From: Iodobacter sp025352645
GTDB taxonomy: Bacteria; Pseudomonadota; Gammaproteobacteria; Burkholderiales; Chitinibacteraceae
Reading direction: 5' to 3'
DNA: 64,000 nt
Assembly: GCF_033446605.1 (NCBI RefSeq)
Contig: NZ_JAWQUO010000002.1
Span: 62,001-126,000, forward strand
Shown here: piece after piece, positions 1 through 8,691 of the stretch
How the letters are laid out: every line of letters begins with the position of its first letter
How positions within the stretch are numbered: the stretch's first letter is position 1
The notes under the pieces: generated by a model
Seen by the model: the letters and a program-made list of their open reading frames with translations, nothing else
What the model was told of the DNA's origin: nothing
The model's database searches: none
Translations under genes and position numbers: made by a program

Positions 1-1371
1 GATAAAATGGGCGTGCAAGTTAAAAGTGTTTGCACTGCTGTTGAAGTAGTGCAGGAGCTAGAAAGGGTGCAGCAGCCTTATGATGTGCTCATTATTGATG
101 CTTATGTATTAGAAAATACGAATATAGAGGCGGTGCAAAAAATATGGGATATCCGTGCAAAAATGGCGACGGTTTTTCTGACCTCTGTATTAAGTCATGA
201 TGAAATAATGAACCGTTGGGTTCCGCATTCCCCTGTTTATTCTTTAAGTAAACCTATTATTGCGCATTCACTATATGCGACAATAGAATCTAGTTTGGAA
301 TTAAACAACGCTGCCATTTCAAAAATGATACTTTCCCCTAAATCTGAGCCATTACTGGGGATGCGTATTTTATTAGCAGAAGATACTCCATTATTAAGTG
401 AAATGAGTACGGCTCTATTAAGCTCCTTAGGCGCGGTAGTGGATTCCGTTGATAATGGGCGTGAGGTGGTTGACCTTATTTTGCAGCAGAAAAAAAAATA
501 CGATGTGATTTTAATGGATGTGCAAATGCCTGAAATGGATGGTATGGAGGCAACGCGCATTATTCGGATGAAATTATCCCCAGTAGATTTACCCATTATT
601 GCCTTAACTGCGCATGCCATGGATGCAGAACGCCGTCGTTGCTTAGAAGTAGGGATGAATGACCATCTGGCAAAACCCATCAATCCTCAGCATCTGTTGA
701 AAGTCTTGTTACGTTGGATAGGAAGTAATGTGAGCGACACAAACTTGTTATTCGCTACTGATCATGTAGCAGAGGCCCTGCCCGAGCTGGCAGGCCTTGG
801 TTTAGATAAGGCCTTAGAGCGTCTAGGTAGTTTGGCATTATTAAAACGCATGTTACCTAGGCTGCGTGATCAATACGCCGATACAGCCCCACGGCTACTG
901 CTCTTGCTCACGAAAGGGGAGCTGTTTGAGGCGGAGCGTTTGGCTCATTCTCTTAAAGGCGTGGCTGGTACATTAGAAGCTTTACCTGTCTATCATTTAG
1001 CTCAAAAATTAGAAGATCAGCTGCACCTTGGGCATACCGAGGTAGATGCCTTGCTGACTGAATTAAATACCGCACTGGCCGTGGTGGTGGCAAGTATTGA
1101 TGCCTGGCTAGGGGAGAAGGGCTCGGATGAGTTGCTTGTTGAAGTGCCAAGTGGCGGCGAAGAGCTTACCTTGGTAAGAGTGAGTGAGCTAGACGAGCTG
1201 CTTAGGGTAAGAAGTTTGCGTGCGCGTAAGTGCTTTTTAGAGCTACAAACGAGCTTGCGTAAGCTTAATAAAAGTAAGGCGCTGGTGATGGCACAAGCCT
1301 TGGATCAGCTAGATTTTCAAGCGGCAAGGAATGCGTTGCAATCCTTTGATATAAAAAGTAATTTTGGATAA
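1..1371 (+). CDS. Hybrid sensor histidine kinase, C-terminal part (REC-REC-Hpt), 5' end outside window
   Basis: The reading frame is open at the window edge, so only the C-terminal part is visible. Numbering from the ATG at position 7: residues 20-100 form a weak receiver domain with Asp31 and Lys82. Residues 118-240 form a canonical receiver, with acidic pair Glu125/Asp126, phospho-acceptor Asp171 in LMDVQMPEMDG, Thr201 and Lys223. Residues about 255-370 are a histidine phosphotransfer domain with AHSLKG and His314. This order is the usual tail of a hybrid histidine kinase that runs an internal phosphorelay. The kinase at 53258-59824 has the same REC-REC-Hpt tail, so the missing N-terminus may be similar (inference). 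A REC-GGDEF gene follows about 85 bases downstream on the same strand and is a plausible output partner. A stand-alone REC-REC-Hpt protein is possible but less likely, because no start or ribosome site precedes position 7. Confidence 0.85.
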   Translation, partial: DKMGVQVKSVCTAVEVVQELERVQQPYDVLIIDAYVLENTNIEAVQKIWDIRAKMATVFLTSVLSHDEIMNRWVPHSPVYSLSKPIIAHSLYATIESSLELNNAAISKMILSPKSEPLLGMRILLAEDTPLLSEMSTALLSSLGAVVDSVDNGREVVDLILQQKKKYDVILMDVQMPEMDGMEATRIIRMKLSPVDLPIIALTAHAMDAERRRCLEVGMNDHLAKPINPQHLLKVLLRWIGSNVSDTNLLFATDHVAEALPELAGLGLDKALERLGSLALLKRMLPRLRDQYADTAPRLLLLLTKGELFEAERLAHSLKGVAGTLEALPVYHLAQKLEDQLHLGHTEVDALLTELNTALAVVVASIDAWLGEKGSDELLVEVPSGGEELTLVRVSELDELLRVRSLRARKCFLELQTSLRKLNKSKALVMAQALDQLDFQAARNALQSFDIKSNFG

Positions 1372-1455
1372 GTTATTTAAGTTAATGAGCGTGGAGCATC
1401 GGGCTCTTAAAGTTTATGACCAAGTTTGAAGTCGTCTAATGTATTGGAGCTTGTC

Positions 1456-2364
1456 TTGATTCACCAGCCTATTGTTCTTATTGTCGATGACGAGCCTAGT
1501 AATATTGAAATGTTGGCAGCCATGCTGGATGATCAATATGAGCTGAGATTTGCCGTAAGCGGCCATGACGCATTAATTGCAATGAAAGAGTTGCCTAAAC
1601 CGGATCTCATTTTATTAGATGTGATGCTGCCGGATATGAATGGCTATGCTATTTGTGAAAGAATCAAAGATGATCCTCTTTGCGCCAATATTCCTGTGAT
1701 CTTTGTGACGTCTTTGGGCGATCCTGAGCAAGAAGAAAAAGGCTTTGCCGTAGGCGGTGCTGATTATATTGTGAAGCCTTGCCGAGCATTGAGTATTAAG
1801 GCGCGTATTCGCAATCAGCTTGAAATGAAGCGCACCAGAGAGCTTTTGCATCGTCTTGCAATTACCGATGCTTTAACTGGGCTAGCCAATCGTCGTCATT
1901 TTGATGAGGCTTTAAAACAAGAGGCACAGCGATTACAAAGGCAGGGTGGGCAACTTTCCTTGGTTTTAATCGATGTGGATTTTTTTAAGCGATACAACGA
2001 TAGCTATGGACACCCCGCAGGGGATGAGTGCCTAAGACGTATTGCTGCGGTGATTACTACCGAGCTACGCCGCCCCGCTGATTTAACTGCCCGCATCGGT
2101 GGTGAAGAGTTTGCGTGTTTGTTACCAGAAACAACCTTAGCAGGCGCGTATGTGGTGGCGGAGCGTATCAGGCAAACGGTGCAAGCATTAGCAATGCCAC
2201 ATCAAGCCTCAACGATCTCTGAATTTGTGACGGTGAGTGTTGGCGTTGCAGTTTCTAATGGCACAGACCCAAGTCATCTGTATCAGCGCGCAGATATTCA
2301 GCTTTATATTGCCAAAACATCGGGCCGCAATTGTGTGGTGCAAGATGAACTGGCGCTGATCTAG
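1456..2364 (+). CDS. Response regulator diguanylate cyclase (REC-GGDEF)
   Basis: Predicted cytoplasmic response regulator making cyclic di-GMP from two GTP. In the longer 312-residue reading (TTG at 1426), the receiver spans about 15-135 with Asp21/Asp22, phospho-acceptor Asp65 (LLLD) and Lys108. A GGDEF domain follows at about 145-305. The active-site motif is GGEEF at 225-229, a catalytically competent variant. The inhibitory I-site RxxD is intact as RPAD at 216-219, exactly five residues upstream, so product feedback inhibition is expected. I chose TTG at 1456 because GGAG lies 6 nt upstream of it and the receiver begins immediately after; the TTG at 1426 has no Shine-Dalgarno. It follows the REC-REC-Hpt kinase tail on the same strand, which suggests that the kinase relay controls this cyclase. 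Confidence 0.92.
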   Translation: MIHQPIVLIVDDEPSNIEMLAAMLDDQYELRFAVSGHDALIAMKELPKPDLILLDVMLPDMNGYAICERIKDDPLCANIPVIFVTSLGDPEQEEKGFAVGGADYIVKPCRALSIKARIRNQLEMKRTRELLHRLAITDALTGLANRRHFDEALKQEAQRLQRQGGQLSLVLIDVDFFKRYNDSYGHPAGDECLRRIAAVITTELRRPADLTARIGGEEFACLLPETTLAGAYVVAERIRQTVQALAMPHQASTISEFVTVSVGVAVSNGTDPSHLYQRADIQLYIAKTSGRNCVVQDELALI

Positions 2365-2411
2365 GCTTTACCTAGATAAGGTTTATGGATCAGCACCGTT
2401 GCAAATCAAAC

Positions 2412-3227
2412 CTAAGCGGGTTTAAGCAAAGACAATACTTGTTGCGGGGCTGCGTTTGCTTGCGCCTGCACTGCGGTATTGGCTTGTGCGCGGATTTGTT
2501 GCTGCGCTAGGTTTGCGGTGCTGGCTGCGTAATCTGTGTCTGCAATCCGGCTTTTTGCTGCGGAAAGGTTTTCTGCGCGGTTTTGCAAATTGGCGGCGCT
2601 TGCCGTGAGTCGGTTACTGACTGCACCATAATCGGATCTGGCACTAGAAACCGAGGCTAAATCACTATCCAGCCTAGATAGCGCCTGCCCAGCAGATGCG
2701 GCACTGGATAAATTGATTTGCCCTGAGCTGCTATTGAGTTGAGTAAGATCTGGCCTTGAAATAGACAACTGGTCTCCCGCATTAGCACCCGCCTGAAAAT
2801 TTAAATTCCCCTGGCCTTGCAGCAAAGATTGGCCGTTAAAATTACTGTTTTTTACGATATCGTTATTAGATAAAGCCAGTTGATTGGCTTCTTCTTGAAT
2901 GGCGGATCGATCTTGGCTGCTGAGGCTATCGTTGCCCGCAGCAACAGATAGCTCACGGATACGCTGGGTATTATCTTGCAGGCTTTCAAGTGCACCATCG
3001 GCAACTTGGGTGAGTGAAATGCCATCATTAAGGTTAGATCTAGCCTGATTGCTGCCGGCAATTTGTGCCGCAAACTGCTCAATCAGGATGGTGCTAGCAG
3101 GGTCTGTTGTTGTGCTGCGCTGCGCAGAGGAAAGCTCACTAAGCGTATTGCCGAGTGCTTTTTGTGTACCACTTAAGCTATTTTGCACATTAAGCGAGGG
3201 CAGGTTAGTTGATATACCGATAGCCAT
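2412..3227 (-). CDS. Short, divergent flagellin
   Basis: A 271-residue flagellin-family protein, the structural subunit of the flagellar filament. The N-terminal D0/D1 helix region (1-140) and C-terminal D1/D0 region (about 185-271) are recognisable: QRIRELSVAA, then SRIADTDYA and APQQVLSLL near the C-terminus. The hypervariable D2/D3 region is essentially absent. The normally strong LSSGLRINSAKDDAAG block is replaced by LSSAQRSTTTDPAST, a marked divergence. The protein ends LLKPA rather than the usual short basic or glycine end. GGAG lies 8 nt upstream of the ATG. No other flagellar gene is in the window, so it is an orphan here, and I could not find a good sigma-28 promoter upstream. It could be a minor or alternative filament subunit. 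Confidence 0.9.
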   Translation of the reverse strand: MAIGISTNLPSLNVQNSLSGTQKALGNTLSELSSAQRSTTTDPASTILIEQFAAQIAGSNQARSNLNDGISLTQVADGALESLQDNTQRIRELSVAAGNDSLSSQDRSAIQEEANQLALSNNDIVKNSNFNGQSLLQGQGNLNFQAGANAGDQLSISRPDLTQLNSSSGQINLSSAASAGQALSRLDSDLASVSSARSDYGAVSNRLTASAANLQNRAENLSAAKSRIADTDYAASTANLAQQQIRAQANTAVQAQANAAPQQVLSLLKPA

Positions 3228-3413
3228 GACGTGTTCTCCAACAGAAGTTCCTACTTAACCATACTCTGCTCCGCGAATAGCTTCAATCATCGCACGCCAT
3301 AACACAGACCTGTGGTCACTCGATTAAAATTTGGAATAGGTTTGCGTTACCTCATTAGAGTTTCAGCATGGGCATGGCAGTATGCTTATTGGAATTTTAT
3401 AAGGATATTTATT

Positions 3414-4727
3414 GTGATTGCTATACAGTTTTTGGTAGTTATTGCTGCCATCTTACTTGGGGCAAGGCTCTCTGGAGTCGGCCTTGGGGTGATGGGCGGT
3501 TTAGGCTTGGCAATCTTGGTATTTATCTTTGGTTTGCGACCCACCACGGCCCCCATTGATGTAATGCTTATGATTCTTGCCGTGATCACCACGGCAGGGT
3601 GTTTGCAAGCCGCAGGTGGGATGGATTTTTTGGTGCGCATTGCCGAAAAGCTGCTGCGCAAAGATCCTAAGCGCATCACCCTGTATGCGCCCTTGGTGAC
3701 TTATTGCTTTACTCTTTTTGCAGGCACTGGCCACGTTGCCTACGCCGTATTGCCGGTGATTGCCGAAGTTGCGCATGAATCGGGGGTGCGGCCTGAGCGG
3801 CCTTTATCTATTGCGGTGATTGCATCACAAGCCGCCATTACGGCGAGCCCTATTTCTGCGGCAACGGTGGCATTGCTATCTTTGCTTTCCCCTGCTGGGA
3901 TTCATTTGGGCGATATTTTACAGATTGCTATTCCAGCCACGCTATTGGGGACCTTGGCTGGGGCGTTTGCAGCAAGCCGACAAGGCTGCGAATTACAGCT
4001 TGATCCGATTTACCGCGAAAAATTAGAGCGGGGTGAAATTCAAGCGCTGCAAAAGGCAGAACAAGTACTGCTGCCTAAAGAGGCTAGCCGTTCGGTATGG
4101 GTTTTTCTGCTTGCGGTGATTTCGGTGGTGATGCTAGGTACTTTTCCAGCCTTGCGCCCTAGTTGGGATGTGGCGGGTAAAAGCGTGCAGCTTGAGATGT
4201 CTCAAGCGATTGAAATTGTGATGTTGTCTGCTTCTGCGCTGATTTTATTGTTCTGCAAAGTAAAGCCAGATGAGGTGGTGAAGGGATCGGTATTCCGCGC
4301 GGGCTCTGCTGCTGTGATTGGGATTTTTGGTGTGGCTTGGATGGGAGATACGTTTATTCACGCCAATATGGCGCTGTTTTCTGGCTCAGTAAAAGAGATT
4401 GTGACAGCACAACCTTGGTTATTCTCTTTTGCCTTGTTTGGTATGTCGATCTTGCTGTACTCGCAAGCGGCAACGATCCGTGCCTTACTTCCTTTGGGAA
4501 TCGCCTTAGGCATACCTGCCCCAGCGCTGATTGCCATGTTTCCTAGTGTTAATGGTTACTTTTTTATCCCTAATTATCCAACCGTGATTGCGGCAATTAA
4601 TTTTGATCGGACGGGTACAACACGAATTGGCAAATATTTACTGAATCATAGCTTTATGTTGCCAGGGCTAGTCTGTTCAACGGTTTCCGTGGGGTCTGGT
4701 TTCGCATTGGCACGTATCCTCTTGTAA
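3414..4727 (+). CDS. dcuB: Anaerobic C4-dicarboxylate transporter, DcuA/DcuB family
   Basis: Inner-membrane secondary transporter, about 437 residues, very hydrophobic throughout. Family members exchange fumarate, malate or aspartate for succinate during anaerobic fumarate respiration. Recognisable Dcu blocks include GGMDFLVRIAEKLLRKDPK, FAGTGHVAYAVLPVIAEVA, ITASPISAATVAL, and near the end FDRTGTTRIGKYLLNHSF. The RPERP segment and the order of blocks look closer to DcuB than DcuA, but the subtype is not certain. GTG at 3414 is chosen because AAGGA lies about 8 nt upstream and the protein then begins at the first transmembrane helix as in the family. An upstream in-frame start at 3312 would add 34 unlikely residues. 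It is divergent from the flagellin gene. Confidence 0.9.
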   Translation: MIAIQFLVVIAAILLGARLSGVGLGVMGGLGLAILVFIFGLRPTTAPIDVMLMILAVITTAGCLQAAGGMDFLVRIAEKLLRKDPKRITLYAPLVTYCFTLFAGTGHVAYAVLPVIAEVAHESGVRPERPLSIAVIASQAAITASPISAATVALLSLLSPAGIHLGDILQIAIPATLLGTLAGAFAASRQGCELQLDPIYREKLERGEIQALQKAEQVLLPKEASRSVWVFLLAVISVVMLGTFPALRPSWDVAGKSVQLEMSQAIEIVMLSASALILLFCKVKPDEVVKGSVFRAGSAAVIGIFGVAWMGDTFIHANMALFSGSVKEIVTAQPWLFSFALFGMSILLYSQAATIRALLPLGIALGIPAPALIAMFPSVNGYFFIPNYPTVIAAINFDRTGTTRIGKYLLNHSFMLPGLVCSTVSVGSGFALARILL

Positions 4728-4793
4728 TACAAAGAATATTACCTTTAATGCTGGGTAATTCTAACTGGCCGGTCTTTAGAAAAATCGCTGAAG

Positions 4794-5210
4794 ATGTGGG
4801 CTATGGATGCCCAAATACAAATCTCAGCTCCGGCTAGGAGCCCGCGCAATCAACTTGATGTTGCACATCATAAGCAGCAGTTTCGCCTGCAAAGTATGGC
4901 TGCTCGCGTCGAGGCAGAGAATGAGGTGCAGCAGCTTACCCAACGCTCTTTTCAAGTGGCCAGCGCACCTATACGCTTAGATGAGCAAGCTAGAAATACC
5001 ACCGCTAGTCAGTCACTAGAAAATCAATTGATGATGTCGCAAATTTGGATGGCGCCTGCTATCTACGGGACTCAGCTAGCGTTGATTAAACAAGATCTGC
5101 CGTTCAATCCCAAACAAACGCTACGAATTGAAAATGCCTTGGCAAGTTATAAGGCCATTTCTTCAGTCGGGGATACTGAGCCAGGCGCTGGCTTAGCCAC
5201 CACGGCTTAG
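4794..5210 (+). CDS. Hypothetical protein, 138 aa
   Basis: Not recognised. It is a soluble, Gln/Ala-rich protein with no signal peptide or membrane segment; residues 25-75 look helical and may form a coiled coil (QQFRLQSMAARVEAENEVQQ). The C-terminus is rich in small residues. ATG at 4803 is an alternative start; neither candidate has a strong ribosome site. It lies between dcuB and the convergent tex gene, with a perfect 12-bp-stem hairpin 30 bases after its stop, which is consistent with a real transcription unit ending there. Coding potential is plausible but unproven. Confidence 0.5.
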   Translation: MWAMDAQIQISAPARSPRNQLDVAHHKQQFRLQSMAARVEAENEVQQLTQRSFQVASAPIRLDEQARNTTASQSLENQLMMSQIWMAPAIYGTQLALIKQDLPFNPKQTLRIENALASYKAISSVGDTEPGAGLATTA

Positions 5211-5239
5211 CTTCAACTGGCTTTAAATACGCCATTGTT

Positions 5240-5269
5240 GCTAGCTTGGGCGGATTAGCCCAAGCTAGC
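5240..5269. terminator. Perfect 12-bp hairpin between convergent genes
   Basis: GCTAGCTTGGGC is followed by a 6-base loop and its exact reverse complement. It sits between the stop codons of the hypothetical gene (+) and tex (-). The downstream T tract is weak (TTTAGGTTTT on the + strand), so it may be a bidirectional terminator or a transcript-stabilising stem. Confidence 0.55.
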
Positions 5270-5278
5270 ATTTAGGTT

Positions 5279-7585
5279 TTAACGCTTGGTTTTTAATGCA
5301 GCTAATGCTGCTGCCATTGCGCCTTGGGCCTCTGGCTGGCGCTCCACTATTTTTCTATCCTTGGGTGTCATGCTTTGCTTAGGCATATCTGTGCTTGGCG
5401 CGGCGCTATCTGTTAGGCGCATGGTGAGCGCAATGCGTTTACGTGGCACGTCGATTTCTAGCACTTTCACTTTTACCACGTCACCGGTTTTAACCACTTC
5501 ACGCGGGTCTTTAATAAAGCGGTTTGCCAGTGCCGAGATATGCACGAGGCCATCTTGATGCACGCCAATATCCACGAACGCACCAAAATTGGTCACATTG
5601 GTCACTACGCCTTCCAGCACCATTTCTAGCTTTAGGTCGGAAATTTTTTCTACGCCTTCAGCGAAGCTGGCGGTTTTAAACTCTGGGCGCGGGTCACGGC
5701 CAGGTTTTTCTAACTCGCTCAGAATATCTTCGATGGTGGGTACGCCAAATTGCGCATCGGCCAGCTCGTTTGGATTCAGGCTTTTAAGCAGCGTGCTGTC
5801 GCCAATAATCTGGCCGATATTTTTACCGACCTTAGCAATGATTTTTTCCACCAGTGGATAGGCTTCAGGGTGAACCGCTGAAGCATCTAGCGGATTACTG
5901 CCCACCATCACGCGCAAAAATCCTGCTGCAAGCTCAAAGCTTTTATCGCCAATACGTGGCACTTTTAGCAGTGCTTTACGTTCAGCAAAAGCGCCGTGCT
6001 GATCGCGATAGCTAACAATATTGGCCGCCATAGTGGCCGTGAGCCCAGAGACGCGGGTCAAGAGCGGCACTGATGCTGAGTTCACATCTACCCCCACCGC
6101 ATTCACGCAATCTTCGATCACGGTATCCAGCATTCTGGCTAGCTCGTTTTGGTTTACATCGTGCTGATACTGGCCCACGCCAATGGCTTTGGGGTCGATC
6201 TTAACCAGCTCGGCCAGCGGGTCTTGCAAGCGTCGAGCAATGGATACCGCACCGCGTATGCTGACATCCAGCTCAGGGAATTCTTTAGCAGCTAGCTCAG
6301 ACGCAGAGTAAACCGAAGCCCCCGCTTCAGACACCACCAGCTTTTGCATCGCCAGCTCAGGCAGTAGCTTGATCAGCTCGATCGCCAGTTTGTCGGTTTC
6401 ACGGCTGGCCGTGCCATTGCCGATTGAGATGAGTTCTACGCGGTGTTTTTTGGCTAGCGCAGCAAGGGTCGCGAGCGACTCGTTCCACGCTTTGCGCGGC
6501 TCGTGCGGATAAATCGTTGCGATATCGAGTAGCTTGCCAGTGCGGTCTACCACGGCTACTTTTACGCCAGTACGCAGCCCAGGGTCTAGACCGATGGTGA
6601 CTTTGGGCCCTGCAGGCGCGGCCAGCAGCAGGTCTTTCATATTGCTGGCAAATACTTTAATGGCCTCAATATCGGCCTGCTCGCGCAGCTGGCTGAGCAG
6701 CTCCGCCTCTAAGCTAGTAAAGATTTTAGTGCGCCAGCTCTGGCGTACGGTGTCATTCAGCCATTTGTCGGCAGGGCGGCCTAAGTTTTGCACGCCAAAG
6801 CGCTCGGCAATGCGCATTTCACAGCTATTTGGGGGCGCATTACGCAGGCTAGCAGCCTCTAATTCTTCGGGTAGCAGCACCGATAATTGCAGAATGCCTT
6901 CGTTTCTGCCGCGCAAAATCGCGAGAATACGGTGCGATGGCATGGCTGATATTTTTTCATGGTAATCAAAATAATCGGTAAATTTAGCGCCTTCTTCTTG
7001 CTTGCCTTCAATCACGGTTGTTTTGCTGCTGGCTTGGCTATGCAAATGGCTACGCAGCTTAGCAATGAGCTCGGCGTCTTCGCTAAAGCTCTCAATCAAA
7101 ATGGCGCGCGCGCCCTCTAGCGCCGCTTTGGTGTCCGTGATATCTGCATTCAGGAAAGTGCTGGCGGCGTGTTCTGGATTGAGATTAGGGTTAGCCAGCA
7201 GCTGTTCGGCCAGCGGGGCGAGGCCCGCTTCTCTGGCGATGAGTGCTTTGCTGCGGCGTTTTTGTTTGAAGGGCAGGTAGAGGTCTTCTAAGCGCTGTTT
7301 ATTATCGGCGCTAAGCAGCTGGATATTTAGCTCTGGGCTAAGCTTGCCCTGCTCGGTGATATTGCTGATGATGGCGCTACGGCGCTCTTCTAATTCACGT
7401 AGATAGCTAAGGCGCACTTCCAGATTACGCAGCTGGGTGTCATCCAGCCCGCCGGTCACTTCCTTGCGGTAGCGGGATATAAAAGGAACGGTGGCACCGT
7501 CGTCTAATAGCTGAACTGCCGCTGCAACTTGGGCGGGGCGGCAGGCGATTTCGCTGGCAATACGTTGGTGAATTGAAGGCAGCAT
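5279..7585 (-). CDS. tex: Tex, RNA-binding transcriptional accessory protein
   Basis: A 768-residue Tex protein, a conserved cytoplasmic nucleic-acid-binding factor linked to transcription and in some bacteria to toxin expression. Domain order matches the family: helical Tex N-terminus (about 1-320), YqgF/RNase H-like fold beginning at TIGLDPGLRTGVK (about 330), helix-hairpin-helix repeats (DVNSASVPLLTRVSGLT; PRIGDKSFELAAGFLRV), and a C-terminal S1 domain (GVVTNVTNFGAFVDIGV to RIALTMRL, about 648-720). A basic, Ala-rich tail ends the protein. Length agrees with typical Tex (about 770-785). It appears to be a single-gene unit convergent with the small gene upstream on the other strand. Confidence 0.97.
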   Translation of the reverse strand: MLPSIHQRIASEIACRPAQVAAAVQLLDDGATVPFISRYRKEVTGGLDDTQLRNLEVRLSYLRELEERRSAIISNITEQGKLSPELNIQLLSADNKQRLEDLYLPFKQKRRSKALIAREAGLAPLAEQLLANPNLNPEHAASTFLNADITDTKAALEGARAILIESFSEDAELIAKLRSHLHSQASSKTTVIEGKQEEGAKFTDYFDYHEKISAMPSHRILAILRGRNEGILQLSVLLPEELEAASLRNAPPNSCEMRIAERFGVQNLGRPADKWLNDTVRQSWRTKIFTSLEAELLSQLREQADIEAIKVFASNMKDLLLAAPAGPKVTIGLDPGLRTGVKVAVVDRTGKLLDIATIYPHEPRKAWNESLATLAALAKKHRVELISIGNGTASRETDKLAIELIKLLPELAMQKLVVSEAGASVYSASELAAKEFPELDVSIRGAVSIARRLQDPLAELVKIDPKAIGVGQYQHDVNQNELARMLDTVIEDCVNAVGVDVNSASVPLLTRVSGLTATMAANIVSYRDQHGAFAERKALLKVPRIGDKSFELAAGFLRVMVGSNPLDASAVHPEAYPLVEKIIAKVGKNIGQIIGDSTLLKSLNPNELADAQFGVPTIEDILSELEKPGRDPRPEFKTASFAEGVEKISDLKLEMVLEGVVTNVTNFGAFVDIGVHQDGLVHISALANRFIKDPREVVKTGDVVKVKVLEIDVPRKRIALTMRLTDSAAPSTDMPKQSMTPKDRKIVERQPEAQGAMAAALAALKTKR

Positions 7586-7680
7586 AAGGCAGATTCTAAT
7601 AAGGGCATGAAGATCTGCATTTTACGGCTTTTTTCACTGATGTTATGTAGAACAATTTTGCATCTACAAAAAGCACAGAA

Positions 7681-7815
7681 GGTAACCTCGAAAACCCCAT
7701 CTGATCTCATAATACTGCGTTCTGCTTTAAAAAAATCTCCTTACATATCAAACATACGCAGCGTCTATTTTTTAAAGTGCTGTCTTATTTAGCAATATAG
7801 ATTTTTTGAGGCCCC
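7681..7815 (-). repeat. MITE-like intergenic element, copy 1 (reverse orientation)
   Basis: About 135 bp, roughly 85% identical by eye, in inverted orientation, to 23320-23459. The termini are imperfect inverted repeats related to CCTCGAAAAACC / GGTTTTTCGAGG. It lies between the tex start and the binding-protein gene. It contains no credible ORF. Copy 1 is about 5 bp shorter than copy 2, with small indels in the A/T runs. Confidence 0.8.
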
Positions 7816-7844
7816 TAGAAAAGAGAGTGAATTTAGCCTCTTCT

Positions 7845-8624
7845 TTATTTTTCTTGATTAATTTGCTTGCGAGTTTCATCAAGAATTTTTTGAAAATCAC
7901 CAGTGTCCTTCATTTTTTTTAAGCCTAGATTAAAACGGGCGATTAGTTCCTCAGCACGGGGGTGTTTGTTCCAAATAACCACATGCATTGGGGCGATCCA
8001 AAAAGCTTGTTTCTGCCAGGTAATTTGTGCACGTTTATCTGCGGGGAAATTTTGCTGCAATAAATATTGCCCTACTTCTACATCGATAGGAAACAGATCA
8101 ATATGACCTGCAAGCAGTTTGCGAAAGCCAGTAATATCATCTGTGCCGGTATCCGTTATTAATACATGTTGTTTTTGGAGTTGAGCAAATTCTTCAGAAT
8201 AAAAATTGCCTAAAGTAATGCCAATGCGTGATTTTTTTAAATCACTGAGCTTTTCCCATTTTTTTTTTGCACCTACGCGCTCAAAGAAAACCATATTGGC
8301 AGAAAGAACGGGATCGGTATAAAGCAGATCTAATTGCCGCTCTGCCGATATGGCCCAGCCAAAGCTACCATCTAAAATCCCCTTGCGTGCCACTTCTAAG
8401 GTGCGATTATTGGGGTAGAACTCATAGCTAACTTGAACATTTTCTCGGGCAAAGGCCTCTAAAACTAGCTTAGAAAAAATACCATAAGAAGCTAAATTCT
8501 TCCCCATATAGGGAGCCCATTCTTGATTGGAAAGGCGAATTTTAATCATATCATTAGCAGCAAAAAGATGAGGGCTAACGATTAACAGTAAATTTAATAT
8601 GCAATTACGAGTTATTAAACGCAT
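7845..8624 (-). CDS. Periplasmic substrate-binding protein, amino-acid (family 3) type
   Basis: An exported protein of about 259 residues. The N-terminus MRLITRNCILNLLLIVS with HLFA just before the mature part is a Sec signal peptide. The mature protein has the layout of family 3 solute-binding proteins: an early strand ending in WAPYMG, then GILDGSFGWAISAERQLDLLYTDPV and a C-terminal hinge region. ATG at 8624 is preferred because AGGTG lies 6 nt upstream; a GTG at 8633 is possible. No ABC permease or ATPase is adjacent, so it may serve a distant transporter or act as a sensor; its ligand cannot be told from sequence alone. Confidence 0.82.
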   Translation of the reverse strand: MRLITRNCILNLLLIVSPHLFAANDMIKIRLSNQEWAPYMGKNLASYGIFSKLVLEAFARENVQVSYEFYPNNRTLEVARKGILDGSFGWAISAERQLDLLYTDPVLSANMVFFERVGAKKKWEKLSDLKKSRIGITLGNFYSEEFAQLQKQHVLITDTGTDDITGFRKLLAGHIDLFPIDVEVGQYLLQQNFPADKRAQITWQKQAFWIAPMHVVIWNKHPRAEELIARFNLGLKKMKDTGDFQKILDETRKQINQEK

Positions 8625-8691
8625 TTTATTCACCTAACTCATTAAAAAATAAGAACGGTGGGTTTTGTTTGCCCAGCGCCAGCAATATGGC

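Noticed and set aside
3228..3413. Sigma-28 flagellar promoter before the flagellin gene
   Set aside because: No TAAA-N15-GCCGATAA-like pair on the reverse strand by eye.
7607..7792. Short forward frame between tex and the binding-protein gene
   Set aside because: It lies mostly within the MITE-like repeat and has no ribosome site.
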